Shown here in pieces: positions 50,111-63,058 of a stretch of DNA of 64,000 bases. The stretch is taken from positions 22,514,922-22,578,921 of the forward strand of contig NC_086248.1 of the NCBI RefSeq assembly GCF_021018805.1. Reading direction: 5' to 3'. The DNA comes from Prinia subflava. Taxonomy: Eukaryota > Chordata > Aves > Passeriformes > Cisticolidae. Each line of letters begins with the position of its first letter. Positions within the stretch are counted from its first letter, which is position 1. Both the position numbers and the translations under genes were made by a program. The notes beneath the pieces were generated by a model that was given only the letters and a program-made list of their open reading frames with translations, was not told where the DNA came from and searched no databases.

Positions 50111-53100
50111 CTGTATGTGTCTTTACAGAATCTTACATCAATTTTAAAAGAGCAACATTAAAAAACCTGAGGTGTCCCTATGAAAATCAGTGCAGAGATT
50201 TACTGAACTGTTTGGAAGCTACTTGTAATTTTATTATTTGCTATGCTGTGTTTTGCTTTTTGTAACTTTTTACCACTTGCAATTATTTACCACTGAACTA
50301 GTCAAGTTTTCGTCCATGAAAAGATTGCAACAGTGCTCAGTGATCACAAACTACTCAGCAGCAAAAATGAGTTTGTAGTCTCCTAACAGCTATTTAGACC
50401 AACTGCTCATTGATGGTTAACACACAAGAAATACATTGACAGTGAAAAAAAAATATAGAGCAAGTATATGGATGCTTAAGATTCCTTTAAAATGTATTGC
50501 ATTAAAATTATAGAATAAAGCGGTTTGAGTATTTTTTTTGCATTTTTCAGACATTTTATACTTCACAGAAAGTAGCTCCATACATGCTATTTTCCACTTA
50601 TCATCTTCTACTACAAATCTAATACAATACTCAATTCCCTTTGAAAACCTTCATATCTCTTTGCCAGTATTCTACATTTGATCTTCCTCTGGGGCTTTCT
50701 AATGGAACATCACTTGCATTGGTTAAGTCTTCTGAAAAACTGAAGAAATAACTTCATGAAAGTACCAAATTAATTAAGCTTTTTTTTCCACATAAATAGT
50801 TATTTTATCAATGATAATTTCCAGAATTTTATAATAGTCATCTGACATCAAGGGGCTTATTGATAAATTTATGACCTTTTTCAATTTACTAAGTTGATCA
50901 AAAACATCAAAATGTGCAATTTTTACTGTACTGAACACTTATAAAATAGACATATGCATGGGAAATATGTATAGCCAGTAGTATATTCCTAAGCATATAT
51001 TAGCCTTCCTCCAATTAGTGTAACAAAATTCTCATCCTCTACAAATACACTAGACCACAGGAAGGAATTCCAATCACTGTACAAAATAATAGTTCAAGAC
51101 CTAATACAGTTGGAATTAAGAGTTCCTGTCACATTAAAAGGACAAAATATTATATTTTTACTTAATAACTAAGTGGTATCTGGGCACTTATATGGTATTC
51201 AGCACCATTACCCTAATCAAAAAAGAAAAAGCAACAACAAACTTAAACCAAACTACAGGTATGGGCAATGAAAATGGCCAGAAGTCCAGGATACATTATC
51301 AAGGGCCACACTGGCTAAAATGCTTCAAACATTTCCATTGCAATGAAAACATACAAGATAAGTAACAATCTGTTGAATGGGAATACATTATGTCTCATTA
51401 TCCACTCAGAAATGCAAAAGGATAACCATGGAAATGGAACATCTAAAATGGTTATAAAAACTTTTTCTGAACAGTTCATAATTACATCTACAACTGAATT
51501 GTAACACTGAACTCAAGAGTAAAAAAAACCTCAAAAGGTTGGCTTTAGGGTTTTTTTTACTATAGCAAACAATTGTCTATTGCATTAGATTTTCTATTTT
51601 ATGATAGCTGCTTAATTTACAGAGTCGGACAGATAAAGTTCTACAATTAGTTTTTAGAACACAGAGGAAAAATATATAATATATTGAAATAAAAGAATCA
51701 CTGGCAATTACTGCTTTAATAACATACACATATGTATACAAATAAATCCCTTAATTGAATCTTGTTTAGACAAAATTGAAAAGAAATCTGCATTTAAATT
51801 TGAAAGCCGAAGGATTAAAGAAATATAAAACAGCGAATTAAATCTGTTCTTTTCTTTTGAGATCAGTCATAAAACGTTAAACTATTTCTAAATAAATAGA
51901 CAGTTAAATTTCTTTAAAACAATAATGGTTGACTCCTTCAGCTTTCTTTTACATGCTTTCTCAAACCAACAGTGTGCCCAAAATCAAAGACTGCTGATTA
52001 AGTAATCTTGTTGTTCATGACATATAATTTAATCACCAATTGTTAATGTTTCTAAAATGAAAATAAACAGTGTAATTTATGCTTTTCAAATACTAGCAAC
52101 TTTACACTTTGTGGAACGATTGTCTACTAATTTAGGACTCAAGATACATCTGAACATTTTAAAATCTGTTTTGTTACTTATTTAAGAGGTCTATAGTAAA
52201 CAAATGAGAAACAGACTTCAAAACTTTGACAACTAATGACAGCTACTACAATTACCAAGAATTTCTTTTCTGTAGGAAGACGCACTTTTAACTGAATCTT
52301 TCTTCCTCTCCAAATGACAAACAGTTCTTGAACTAGATTTGGTCTTCTGTGCAATACACCTTTATCCTACTTGTATTTCCTATAGCAAAGTATCCACCAC
52401 AATTTCTTTTGTTTCCAACTGCCAAAACATAAAGTGTAACATGCCACAGAAAAGGAAAATCAGTTTTCTTACAAGTGTTATCTTTTCCCTATCCACTTCA
52501 GATTATTCTGATTTTCCATAAAGTATTTTAACATTAAACATTAAAATGCTTCCTGCCAAAACCCATGACTGTAATGTCAGCAGTCACTACGCTGAGGAGG
52601 TTCACTTAGGATATGAGAAGCAGGACATGCTCCAGCTCACATTAGGGTGAATGAGTAAATTCTCATTGATTGTAATAAACTGGCCAAGTCTCCCCATGGT
52701 GTTTAGATTAATACTCCCCATCTCACAAGGAGCTTATTGATAAAATTTTGTATGTCTAAACATTTTTTTTCCTGTGACTGCTTAGTGCTGGAGCCTTTGA
52801 ATTAGTTGTTCATTTTACAATTTCTGTTTTACTTCTGCTGATGTTCTCAGAATTTTAAAAAGTAGCATTAATCCTAAAAAATTTGTTTCACTTGACATAT
52901 GCTAAAAAGCAGCTCCTTACCTAATAACTAACACATGGCAGTCTTTGCAGATTAATGGATTTGCCAATGTAGAACAATCAAAATCACTTCATTTTGATGA
53001 AAATCCTTACACTATAGCAAAAGGACTGTGAGTCTGAAATGAAAACTATAAAAAGAAAAACTTGTAAATACCGAGACATCTTGCTAAATGGCAAGGGAAT

Positions 53101-54479
53101 ATCTATTACTTGTCAGAAATACTGCGTATCTCTATGATTCCATATGGAATCTGATTTCCTGACAAATAAAGCTACTCCTATGAGTTAGGAACATTTCTAT
53201 CAAAGGATCAGATTCAATGAGGTGCCCACACTTGGCTTCTGTTTAAGCACAGAAATCAATAAATGCAATAGACCGATCGTGTGTTTGAAGTTTATCATGC
53301 AGTTAAGCACTTTAGGAAAACAGAACATGAGTTTGGTAACATAAACGAGATTTCCTAAGACCTTTCCAGGAAAGCAATTCACCTATACAAGAATTAAAGT
53401 TGACAGCAAGAGTTTCCACAGACAAATAAACAAGCTGACAATAACCTGAAGCACTGGTGTTGCTGATTTTCAGCCACACTGTCACAGCAGAGGAAAAAAA
53501 GAAACAAAAAACTATACATGTTTTTGTAGCGATTAAACGCTCCAACACTAGCAAAAACAACTAAAACCTTAGCACTGCCATCTCTTTCTCTTCATTATAT
53601 TCCCTGCTAAAATAATTAATCAAACAATCTAGAAACTCAAAAGGTATTAAACAGATTTAACAACTCTAATATATTAGATAAAACAAGGAAGACAGTGTAG
53701 TCCTTAACATTCAAGTAAGAAAAATGTTATTTCTTTATGTCTTAAAATACCAATCCATCAAATAATTCAGAGTTCCAAATACACTGGATTTATTGATATA
53801 AAAGGTAAAAAAATCCAGAAATAATCGAATAAGCAACTGTACATCATGCAAGACTACTAAAGATATAAAGAAAGAAAAAGATGATAAGGTTTGATAGCTT
53901 TCCTATCCAAAAGCACAGAAGCAAGAATGTGCTAGTACAAAAGGTCCACCAAAAGAAAGACTTTAATAGTCCAGTGGAAAAATAACAATTCATGTTATAG
54001 GATGAAGAATCCACTATCCAACATTATAAAAAATTTCACTGCAGAAAGGTTTATGTGACAGTCTATTAAAACAGACCCTGCAAAGAGAGAGAAAACATGA
54101 AGGTCATGGCACCAAGGAGTATTTTTATCTTCATAAAGTGCCACTGAGGATGTGACCCAGCAAACAAAGCCCAAGCCCAAAGCACTCTGGTAATAGAAGA
54201 TGAAATCCAAGAATTTTTGAAGCAATGAATTAAGCCTGAAAAATTCAAGTCACTCACATTTTTAAATTTTTCATTTTCAAAATTACTCCATGAGAATAGT
54301 GGAGTAGGTGATACTTAGAGAAAAATCACTATAACACATTTTTCATGCTATCAGTATTTGAAGGCTCTTTCTGAATCTTATAAACAAAAAACAGGCATGT
54401 AAAAATATAAATGCGACCTGCAGAAATTTTTCTTTAATCTTCATTTGAACAAATGATTCCTGCTTGAAATACTTAGGGG

Positions 54480-54485
54480 AAAAAA

Positions 54486-54516
<31 letters not shown>
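54480..54516. repeat. Poly(A) plus GA microsatellite
   Basis: Fifteen A residues are followed by eleven GA units, then further A/G-rich sequence to about 54535. This polypurine tract could adopt a triplex (H-DNA) form and is likely length-variable. Confidence 0.92.
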
Positions 54517-54535
54517 AAAGAGAAAAAACCAAGCC

Positions 54536-55120
54536 AGCAAAGTAAAAAAGTTTACTTGTTTTTATCTGACAGTCAAGACCTGACTGGTTTCTGATGCCAG
54601 CCCGTGTGTGGTGCTGCTTCACTCCCTCTGTGACTCTTGGGAGTCAGCTGGTAGCCATCTTTTCCAGATTTGCACTATCTGTGTGCATATCAGGCCAAAG
54701 AAATGCTAAACAGGTGGTCAAAAATAAACTATTCTGTTCCAGGTTTTTGTTGTTTGCTTCTCTGTAAATAAGTTTCTAAAGTGAGTAAAAGTCACAAACC
54801 TTTCAGAGAAAAAGAATGTGTTTCTTGGTCAGATTTTGTTTATGACAGAACTGAGAAACGGTGCTGCTGTTACCCCATCCCTCCTCCTTTACCTCCCAGG
54901 CAACTGGGTTTTTCTGCACTAATTCTTCCTTGAACACAAGCGTACCCTTTAGGGGAAGAAATTACTTTGACCAATTGTTTGACTTACTCCAAAAGAGACT
55001 GCTTTCACATCTCACGTTGTCAGGGTTGAATTTGCAGTCCATGAAATTTATTAAACCATGACCTTTGTAGGAGGTGCCAGTGCCACTGCAGTGGGAACTG
55101 TGAGGGCTCTGTGAGGGGAG
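54536..55120. other. Unique DNA beside the minisatellite
   Basis: Composition rises toward GC-rich near 55080. I see no recognised element or exon. The long minus-strand frame that ends at 54962 enters from the minisatellite. Confidence 0.5.
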
Positions 55121-55600
55121 GTCGGGGCTGTCCCAGCCGGACACAGCCGGTTCCAGCCAGACACAGCTGGTTCCAGCCAGACACAGCTGGTTCCAGCCAG
55201 ACACAGCCGGTTCCAGCCGGACACAGCCGGTTCCAGCCGGACACAGCCGGTTCCAGCCAGACACAGCCGGTTCCAGCCGGACACAGCCGGTTCCAGCCGG
55301 ACACAGCCGGTTCCAGCCAGACACAGCCGGTTCCAGCCAGACACAGGCAGTTCCAGCCAGACACAGCCGGTTCCAGCCGGACACAGGCAGTTCCAGCCAG
55401 ACACAGCCGGTTCCAGCCGGACACAGCCGGTTCCAGCCAGACACAGCCGGTTCCAGCCAGACACAGGCAGTTCCAGCCAGACACAGCCGGTTCCAGCCGG
55501 ACACAGCCGGTTCCAGCCAGACACAGCTGGTTCCAGCCAGACACAGCCGGTTCCAGCCGGACACAGCCGGTTCCAGGCGGACACAGCTGGTTCCAGCTGG
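55121..55600. repeat. 20-bp GC-rich minisatellite, 23 units
   Basis: From 55141 to 55600 there are 23 consecutive 20-base units with consensus ACACAGCCGGTTCCAGCC(G/A)G; a degenerate unit occupies 55121-55140. Each unit is two related 10-mers (ACACAGCCGG and TTCCAGCC(G/A)G) sharing CAGCC(G/A)G, so the unit looks like an old 10-bp dimer. No insertions or deletions disturb the 20-base step. Variants are limited: first half CCGG, CTGG or GCAG; second half mostly CCGG or CCAG. The variant order repeats with a three-unit (60-base) step: units 4-6 equal 7-9, and units 10-12 equal 16-18. This points to expansion in 60-base blocks. Many CCGG sites make it a candidate for methylation. Confidence 0.97.
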
Positions 55601-55739
55601 ATCCAACCACCCACCACAGGGCATAGCTGGGCTACGTCTGGGGTGGGGGCACCATGGGGAAACGTAGGTAAAGAAGGGCAAAATGTGGAAACAGTGGTAA
55701 GGAGTGGGGGGGGGAAAAAGTGTGAGAACAAGGGAGAAA

Positions 55740-55985
55740 AAGAGGAAAGGGAGGGTGTGCGCAAGGAGCAGAGAACCCCCTGCTGAGCAGCCTGAGGAGA
55801 GGATCCCAAGGATCATAACAGAGCAAATCCATGGAGAACTTCTCTGCTGGAGCAAGCAGGTGTTTCCCAAAGGAACTGCAGCTTGAGGAGCGCTCATGCA
55901 GGAGCAGGTTGTGCAGGACTGCAGCCTGCGGGGAGAAGTGAGGAGCAGCAGAGTGGCTGCTCGGGACTGACCACACAGCTGTATC
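55740..55985. repeat. Possible dispersed-repeat fragment
   Basis: GC-rich sequence with two diverged tandem units of about 52 bases, starting TGCTGGAGCAAGCAGG (55845) and TGCAGGAGCAGG (55897). Each leads to (A)CTGCAGC(C/T)TG and a G-rich end. This pattern of GGAGCAGG followed by ACTGCAGCC recalls a dispersed bird repeat, perhaps LTR-related. The family name and orientation are uncertain. It abuts the minisatellite and may share its origin. Confidence 0.4.
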
Positions 55986-56009
55986 CAGCTTAGTCTCCCC
56001 AGTAACAAA

Positions 56010-58149
56010 ATGATTAAAAAAAAAAATCTTACTTGTTACAACCCTTGACCATGAAAATCTTAGAGATAATTCGTAATATTTAACTTTATGAGGAACCACT
56101 TTCCATTATGTATTGTTTCATAGAACTGTCCCATGTATTGCATAATACTTTTAAAAGTCTTTTTAAAAAGCTGCTTTTTGCTTACACTGCTGTAAAATAC
56201 CATACTCTTTCCTGGAAAGAGAAAAAGCTTTTCCTTCTGAGTGTGGGTATGGGAAATATTCTTGTCACTTTATTCCTTTAGGCAGAATCCCTTCATGCTT
56301 TATATATCATGTCAAATATTAACCCATGAAAGAACCAAAAAACCCCAACAAATCCTCCCTCCACACGTACATACACACTGCAACCTTTCTATTTATGTCA
56401 TGAACAGAGGAGTTTTAGATCAAGATCCAAAAAAAGAAAGGCCTTGGAGTAGAGGCTGTGTGTAACAACACAACTTCCCAAGCATCAGTTACACACAGAA
56501 AGCTTTTATTTGGTCTCAGCAATCTTGGCATTCCCACAGGACACTGCCTTTTCAGTCTCTGCTGAACATTTATCCACAGTCAAAAGATCATTCTTAATAG
56601 ATGTCACTGTTCTCCATTAGACATCTTCACTTGTAGTGTAGTGCTTAGGTAGCTAATGCTTAAAGTTAAGTACTTGAAAGCTGAGTATAGCTCCCAAAAC
56701 TAAGACATGATCACATTTATGTATGTAACCTTCCAACTGAATGGAAAAATAATCTCTTTCTCTTTTAGAGCATTATTACATTCCTGCACAATAGTGGAAT
56801 TGTTGTTGGTTAAATACTAAATAGAAGAGTACATGGACAGAAGATGTATTTCTTAATGAGAGGTGAGGAGGGGACACAACAATACATCCAAAGTTGCCTA
56901 AGAGGGCAATGCATCAGACCAGACAGAACACTTGACTTTATTAAGCAGAATCATGCTTTTTATTCATAAAATAGCTCATGCACAAATTGATCACATTGAT
57001 ATTTACTGTATCCAATAACTACTGTCACTGAATGGTCTAAAGCATATATAAGAAGAATCTATAAGGATACATCCTGAGCCACATCAAGTTATGGATGAAA
57101 AGTAAAAGTTTTATTGTGTGCAAGTAATTTCCTGAGAATGGGAAATAACAGTAAGGGTCTGAAAACCTTTGCAAAGACTCTGGGTCCACAAAACAATCAT
57201 ATCTGTGACAAATTACCCACTGAGATCAATGAAAGCACAATCCCTGAACTGACCATACCCACACAAGTCACAGATTTGTCTGATACTACTGTGGAAAACC
57301 TGTAGGTCAAACTGTATTTCAAAGCACCATCTGATGATATCATGAACCAAAACGGGTCCTTGAGCATTAGAATGATGTTATGCTCAAGAGTTAGCAGAAA
57401 ATAATTTTTAGGACAGTTTTGTGAATCAAAGATTATTCCAATTAATGATTATTAAGTATTAAGTAGAAGGAAAATGCTGAGCTGATTCTAACATATTTAT
57501 CATACAAAATACCTTTCAAGAGTATGTGAAGCATTCTATTTCATAAATACTCCAAAAGTAAGGTTTTACTCCTTGCATGAGAACCTCTGTCTTCTCCACT
57601 GTTGTTGAATTTGTGTTCTCAAATTATTCTTGATAAATAAAATAGTTTCTTAACATAATTATTTTATAGATAATTAAGACATCCATCTAAAACCCCATTG
57701 TTCTTATTTAGAATAATAACATTTCCTTGAATTTGTAGTATCTGCCACACCAAAACTGCTGAAATTCCACATGAGAATATATTCATCATAACCTTTGCAG
57801 TGGCATAAAAATTTTGTTTTCTGAAGATTTTATCACCATATTAAAATAATCCCCAAATTTTTCTAAGTATCCCACCCATCAACAAGACACAATTGGTACT
57901 CAGGTACATGTCATAAGAAGGTAATTTTTTTTTCCAATACTACCCCAGCCCAATGGTCAGCTAACCAGAAGTTCAAGCAGGAAGAAATGAGGAATATTGG
58001 TCAGAGTTTAAAGCAGAGAATATGGATACTTATTCCTTTTTTTCACCAGTCTCAGCAGAAGTTTTGTTAGTATTTTATAGTTTGATTATCTTGTCTACTG
58101 AATATAATCTCTTCCTGTTAGTAGTTTGAAATTGACTGGTTAACATACA
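56010..58149. other. Unique AT-rich DNA, no gene seen
   Basis: No repeat family recognised. A 63-codon frame at 57114-57305 has an unremarkable composition and no motif. Confidence 0.55.
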
Positions 58150-58154
58150 GATGT

Positions 58155-58294
58155 GTTGGAATGGACTGCCAGAGGAGTGGTGGAGTGACCATCCCAGAAG
58201 GGGTTCAAAAATGGTCTGGATGTGGCACTTGGTGCTCTGGTCTTGTTGACAAGGAGGAGTCTTTTTCAACCTGAATGATTCTGTGATTCTGTGA
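58155..58294 (+). mobile_element. CR1 LINE, 3' tail
   Basis: The sequence TTGGAATGGACTGCCAGAGG, GGTGGAGTGACCATCCCAGA and GGATGTGGCACTTGGTGCTC is a CR1 3' untranslated end. It finishes with TTTTTCAACCTGAATGATTC and TGTGATTCTGTGAC. A deletion has removed much of the usual GGTTGGACTCGATGATC segment. The copy is 5'-truncated and non-coding. Confidence 0.92.
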
Positions 58295-59320
58295 CCCGGA
58301 CAATGGTCTACTGTGACAGGGACAAATCATGCATACCTGTGTTTCAAATACAAACAGAAAAGATAATTTGGGGAGGGGCACACTGCAGCCGTTTTCCTAA
58401 AATGAAAGCAGTTACCCAGATAGAACAATAAACTCAGAGTGAATAGTTAAAGAAAAGCTTAAATGAGTCCAGCTTTCCTTGACCTCCCAAAATCTGGGTT
58501 TTTTTTGAATTTGCAGGAAAAGGATATCATTCACTTACAAGCTGAAACACAGGTATGCATAACTTGATGGTATTTATTACAAATCTCCTGTCATATTTAT
58601 TAATGCAGTATTAATATAACAATGAAGTAGGCAAGTATAGAAAATTGCAGAGTAGGATAAAAAAGTATACCTTAATACATTAAAATATGAATGTAAGAAA
58701 GAATGTTGATACAGACAAATGAGCTTATATATTTTGCTCCAAATATAAAACAGCATCTTTCTTTTTCAAAAAATTGGCCTCTAACAAAGAGTCAGAAACA
58801 GATCTTAGATAATATAGAGACATGGAGCTCCAGAAGAACTTTACAGTACTCTAATGAGATTCTTTTTCATTCAAGTAGAAACTTGAAAAGTTTGTCACAG
58901 CTTTCTGCTTACAGTATGGTATTCATCTTGTCAGTCCTTCCATTTTATTTATTTTGAAAAAACAGACTTCACTTTAATACATCAGTGCATAGTTTTCATT
59001 TTGCATGTTTCCTTCTTTGAAAACATTATGGTTTAAGTAAACAACCAGCTCTAGACAGAAGAGGACATCATTCAAAAGTCTGTTTTTTATTGAAAACCCC
59101 AAGGATATTGTTACAGAGAGTCAACCACACATAGTCAACAGATAGGCATGATTTTTTTTCAAAAGATGTAAAGTCATGGATTTTTTTTTTCTTAACATTA
59201 CTGAAATACTTGAACTTTAAGCCTCTGTTAAGGGATAATGTAGCACACAATAATCCCTAACATCTATAAAGGTGCTGTAGTCAACTCTTAAACACGTCTT
59301 TTAAATTATCTCTTTTTTCC

Positions 59321-59367
59321 CCCTCACTTTTATCACTAAAGTGAGGGACCATTTATCCCTCACTTTA
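59321..59367. repeat. Three-arm inverted repeat (two alternative hairpins)
   Basis: Arm A is CCCTCACTTT (59321-59330), arm B is TAAAGTGAGGGA (59337-59348) and arm C is TCCCTCACTTTA (59356-59367). A pairs with B over 10 bases with a 7-base loop. B pairs with C over 12 bases with a 7-base loop, CCATTTA. Only one hairpin can form at a time. No transposon terminal repeat is recognised around it. Confidence 0.9.
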
Positions 59368-62103
59368 TGTTTCACTGTCCAGCTGAGAATCAGCCATTAG
59401 TGATAAAGAATCTACACTGATTCTAGTTACCAGACTGCTTATAATAGCCTCCCAACTGGCACCTCATGGAGGACCATATGCCATTCCAAGTGAAGAGGAT
59501 GGCAACATTCCCACTAACATTATTAGAACTAAAATTAATTTTAGATGTCCAAAACTCAGAAAATCTATTACTCCAATTGACTTATTTTTTTTCTTCTCAA
59601 AATCTGCTATGTCCTTCCTTCAGGCTTCTTGGAGCTAATTAGAAGGTTCCAAGTCCTGTGCAGCTGCTAGGTTATTTTTGAGCTGGTGAAGGAAGAATGT
59701 CAGTCTGCACTTACAAGGGAAAAGAGTCTCATCTCAGAGGTGGATGTAGACTCTAAGAAACTATTCTGACCCTCCAAGTCAGCATCAAAGAAATTATTTT
59801 GACTTAACTGGAGTGAGCATTATTATGAATTGATACACTGTAATTTTATTTTGATTTTTTGTGTCATATTATATTTGCCATTTACTCAGTCTTGAAATAA
59901 ATGGCATCAATAATAACATGTTATTACCCTACTGCCACAGTAAGCATCCCAGTTTGAAACTGGTCAAGTGAAACTACTTCATATCAGACAGAGAACAAAT
60001 TTTAAATTTAAACAATTATTTCAAAATTACATTACCTGCAAGTGGAGAATGACTGGCAAGATATTACCACTATCAGCAATCCAGGACTAACTTTTCATTA
60101 CATTACTAATTTCTCCTGTGCTTCTTTGTTAGGCACATAAACAAGTTTCATGAAGCTGGCCTAAAAATTTGAATTCTATCCACGACAGGTATATTATAAT
60201 GGAGGTTCCTGAGCTTCTAATTTTTAGCAAATTCTGATAATTTGCCTGCCTCAAAACATGGTTGGACAAGAGAAGTTAAGTCAAGAGGGTTCCAGTGCAG
60301 CCCACTAACCATGCATAGTTTAATGTCAAAATCTTGTGAGTTCCATTGCACAGGTATAAAGGAGTAGGCACAGCTTTTGTATTACACCGTAACACACAGT
60401 CTTCTTCCCCTATTTAAGTTCTAGTGGTTTTTAAGATTTGTGTGGAGGATGTTTGAAACCCTTATCCTTCATTGCTGTACAAAAAATGAAACATGAAAAA
60501 AAATCAGGTTGTGAGGTTTCTAAATAATACAACAATGTACTCATGGGAAAATTCCTAACACTTTTAAAAACAGTTTCTGACCAGCACGCTTTTTGAACAG
60601 TTAAAGCAAGACTATCAAGCTACTTCTCACCTACCTGACAGGGTAATTTTCAGACATTTAATGAAGTTTGGTTTAGAGTGCCACAGCTTAAAGTAAAGAA
60701 AAACAGAAATATTTGAAATAGTAGAAATAATAATTTGCTAAATGACATAAATTTAAACACTAAAATGTTACATTTAGAGAATTTTTCTTCAATTAATAGT
60801 TATGTTTAAAAGCTTTCTCCATGCAACTCTTCTTGTATAACACTTCAATACGGAAGTATACTAACTCCTAACTTACAAGGCACAGAAATGTATTCATGGT
60901 GAAGTTGTAACCATTAACAGGATCAAAAGAGTTAAAGTGACTGAGAAGAAATTTGAGTTTCATTAGCTGCATCTCTAATAGCTTCACATTTTTACTTCCT
61001 CCCTATCACAAGTAGGCAAAATTACCACTAGGCTGAAATATTAATATGGTACCAAGATTCCAATCAAGATCATTTGTTGGTTGGAGAAAAGTGCTCTGAA
61101 AGCATCTTCTCACTGACAGGAAGAGGTTTTTCTCAATGACTTTATAGGTCTCTAATATCAAACTAAAATTTCAGCTTTTGACTGGATTCTGGCGATGTGT
61201 AGGTGGTGCTGTGTGGGGGTGGCTGCCCACTGAACTCATGATGTCTATTGTTGCATTATTAGGAAGCTGCCATTAAGCAGATCTGTGTACAACTATACTT
61301 ACTTGAGCCCAAGTATAAAATCAGATATTGTCTGCTTCCTCAACTTGGATGCTTATGTCAAGAAGAGATCACTAAAGCACCATAGGCTCAAGTATGGAAT
61401 TCAGTAAGCTTGAGTTTTCAGAACAGGAGGGTTATCTACATACTGTGTCAAAAAGAAGACTAGTTTAAATGGTAACTCCTTCTCCTCCTAATTACTCTGA
61501 AGAATAATGCTTTGAAAAGCTCTTTGCACACTTACAGAAGCAGCAAAGTATTTAAATAAGCATTTTTAAGTCAGTTGTTTCCCCTTTAAAGCATGAACAG
61601 GATTTATAAGGTCTGCATTTCAATAAAATCTTTTTGCTGAACAGCCCTCCTTGCCTGTACTTTGTTGAAGTGACCTACAGCCTACTAAACAGTTTCATGA
61701 TTTGACAAACACAGGCATGGGGAGGTTTACAGCAGTGTAAAACCAGGTTGCAGGGGCATGAACAGGTTTTATTGTAACACCTGTAACTACAAAACTGGAC
61801 ACTTATTGCCCTGGAAGGATGACCGTAGCACCAATGATACCATTCTTCACCTGATTCCAGCCAACAGAGCTTGCAGGGTGTTTGGATCTTCTGCTTCAAA
61901 CTGCTAAGAATGTGTTACCTGTAGTAATAAACATAAGTTTGAGGTAGAGCAAGAGACACCCTTTTATCACATTATTTTGCCTTCCTACGATGATTCTGCG
62001 ACTGTAATTTGAATTCAAACTGTCCCAGGAGACTTATTGCATATTTATTATTCAGAGGTTTCTATTATATCCATGTTTCAGATAACAGAACATATAACCA
62101 GTA

Positions 62104-62129
62104 TAATATCACAAAGTATTGTGATATTA
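62104..62129. repeat. 11-bp inverted repeat, 4-base loop
   Basis: TAATATCACAA (62104-62114) and TTGTGATATTA (62119-62129) pair perfectly around AGTA. The AT-rich arms make this only mildly unusual. Confidence 0.85.
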
Positions 62130-63045
62130 ATGGGGGCAGTGATACTTGAAGTAAATAATCCTAGCTCTTAAAACAATGTTGTTAAAGTGTCTATGGATAC
62201 ACAAATGTGAGTAATGCACTATTTTTTCTTTGCTAATCATAAGCTTTTGAAGCTGTCCTTCCTTTCCCCAATCCTGTCCTTTTACAGCCTGCCAACAACA
62301 ATTCTGGCAATAGCATGGCCAGGTTTAGTAGGAAGAGACTTCAGTCCAAATAAGATGAGAAGTATCACTGAGAAAGCAAACAAGCCTATGCAATAATTGT
62401 TCATGAGGAGAAGCTGTTACAGGTACCCTAGCCTAGTAATAAAGCCTTGTGACTTGAAAATCCATCCATCAGGTTATTTACTGAATTAGTGACTGCCAGA
62501 GGAAAACTTGCGTGTTTCTAACACAGACTGAGATGACAATCTGTTATTTTTAAATACACTACAAAAGCTGTGGTTCTAAGTGGTGGTGCTCTTTTTGTTT
62601 TACTAGCTTTCACATGACTTGACCCTGATTTTCAAAGTAAACATAAAGAAAAGGAAGTATCTTCAGAGCAGCAGCATTAACCTCATTCTAACTAAACTAC
62701 AGCTGTATAAATAAAACCTGTCCACTTAAGTCCACTTGTTGAAACAGAGGCCCCCATCGTTTATATAGCTGTGAGTTCTGCTGCTGTGACAAAACAGTTG
62801 TTTGTTCCAAAAGATGATTGTATTTCACAGAGCAATTTCTGTATGTGTAGTCACATTGGAAGTAAAAAGAAACATGAAAGGTAAATTGTAGTTACTAGAG
62901 TGGTCTTCAGTAGGTAATAAATGCTGCTCCAGTGTGAAAAAGAGACAACCATTGTGCTTGAATCAGGAACAGCTAAAGCCACGATGAAAAAAGGTGTGTG
63001 CAGAGGAAGCTCGATCTGCAGCGTAGGAAGTACTGGGATGCCAGT

Positions 63046-63058
63046 GTTGCCTGGCAAC
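63046..63058. promoter_or_regulatory. Perfect RFX-type X-box palindrome
   Basis: GTTGCC-T-GGCAAC is a perfect inverted repeat that fits the RFX factor consensus (GTNRCC, 0-3 bases, RGYAAC). It lies in a locally less AT-rich patch of about 250 bases (62930-63180). RFX sites mark enhancers and ciliary or immune gene promoters, but no promoter or exon is evident here, so function is inference. Confidence 0.4.

Larger units (their letters stand above)
48687..54478. other. Unique AT-rich DNA, no gene seen
   Basis: A transposon-poor 5.8 kb. It holds a (A)24 run (49559-49582) and a short 11-bp direct repeat (50068-50110). No coding signal is seen; from 49344 to 52338 there is not even a 60-codon frame worth listing. 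Confidence 0.6.

Noticed and set aside
55121..55600. CRISPR-like array
   Set aside because: Units are contiguous 20-mers with no unique spacers, in a vertebrate context.
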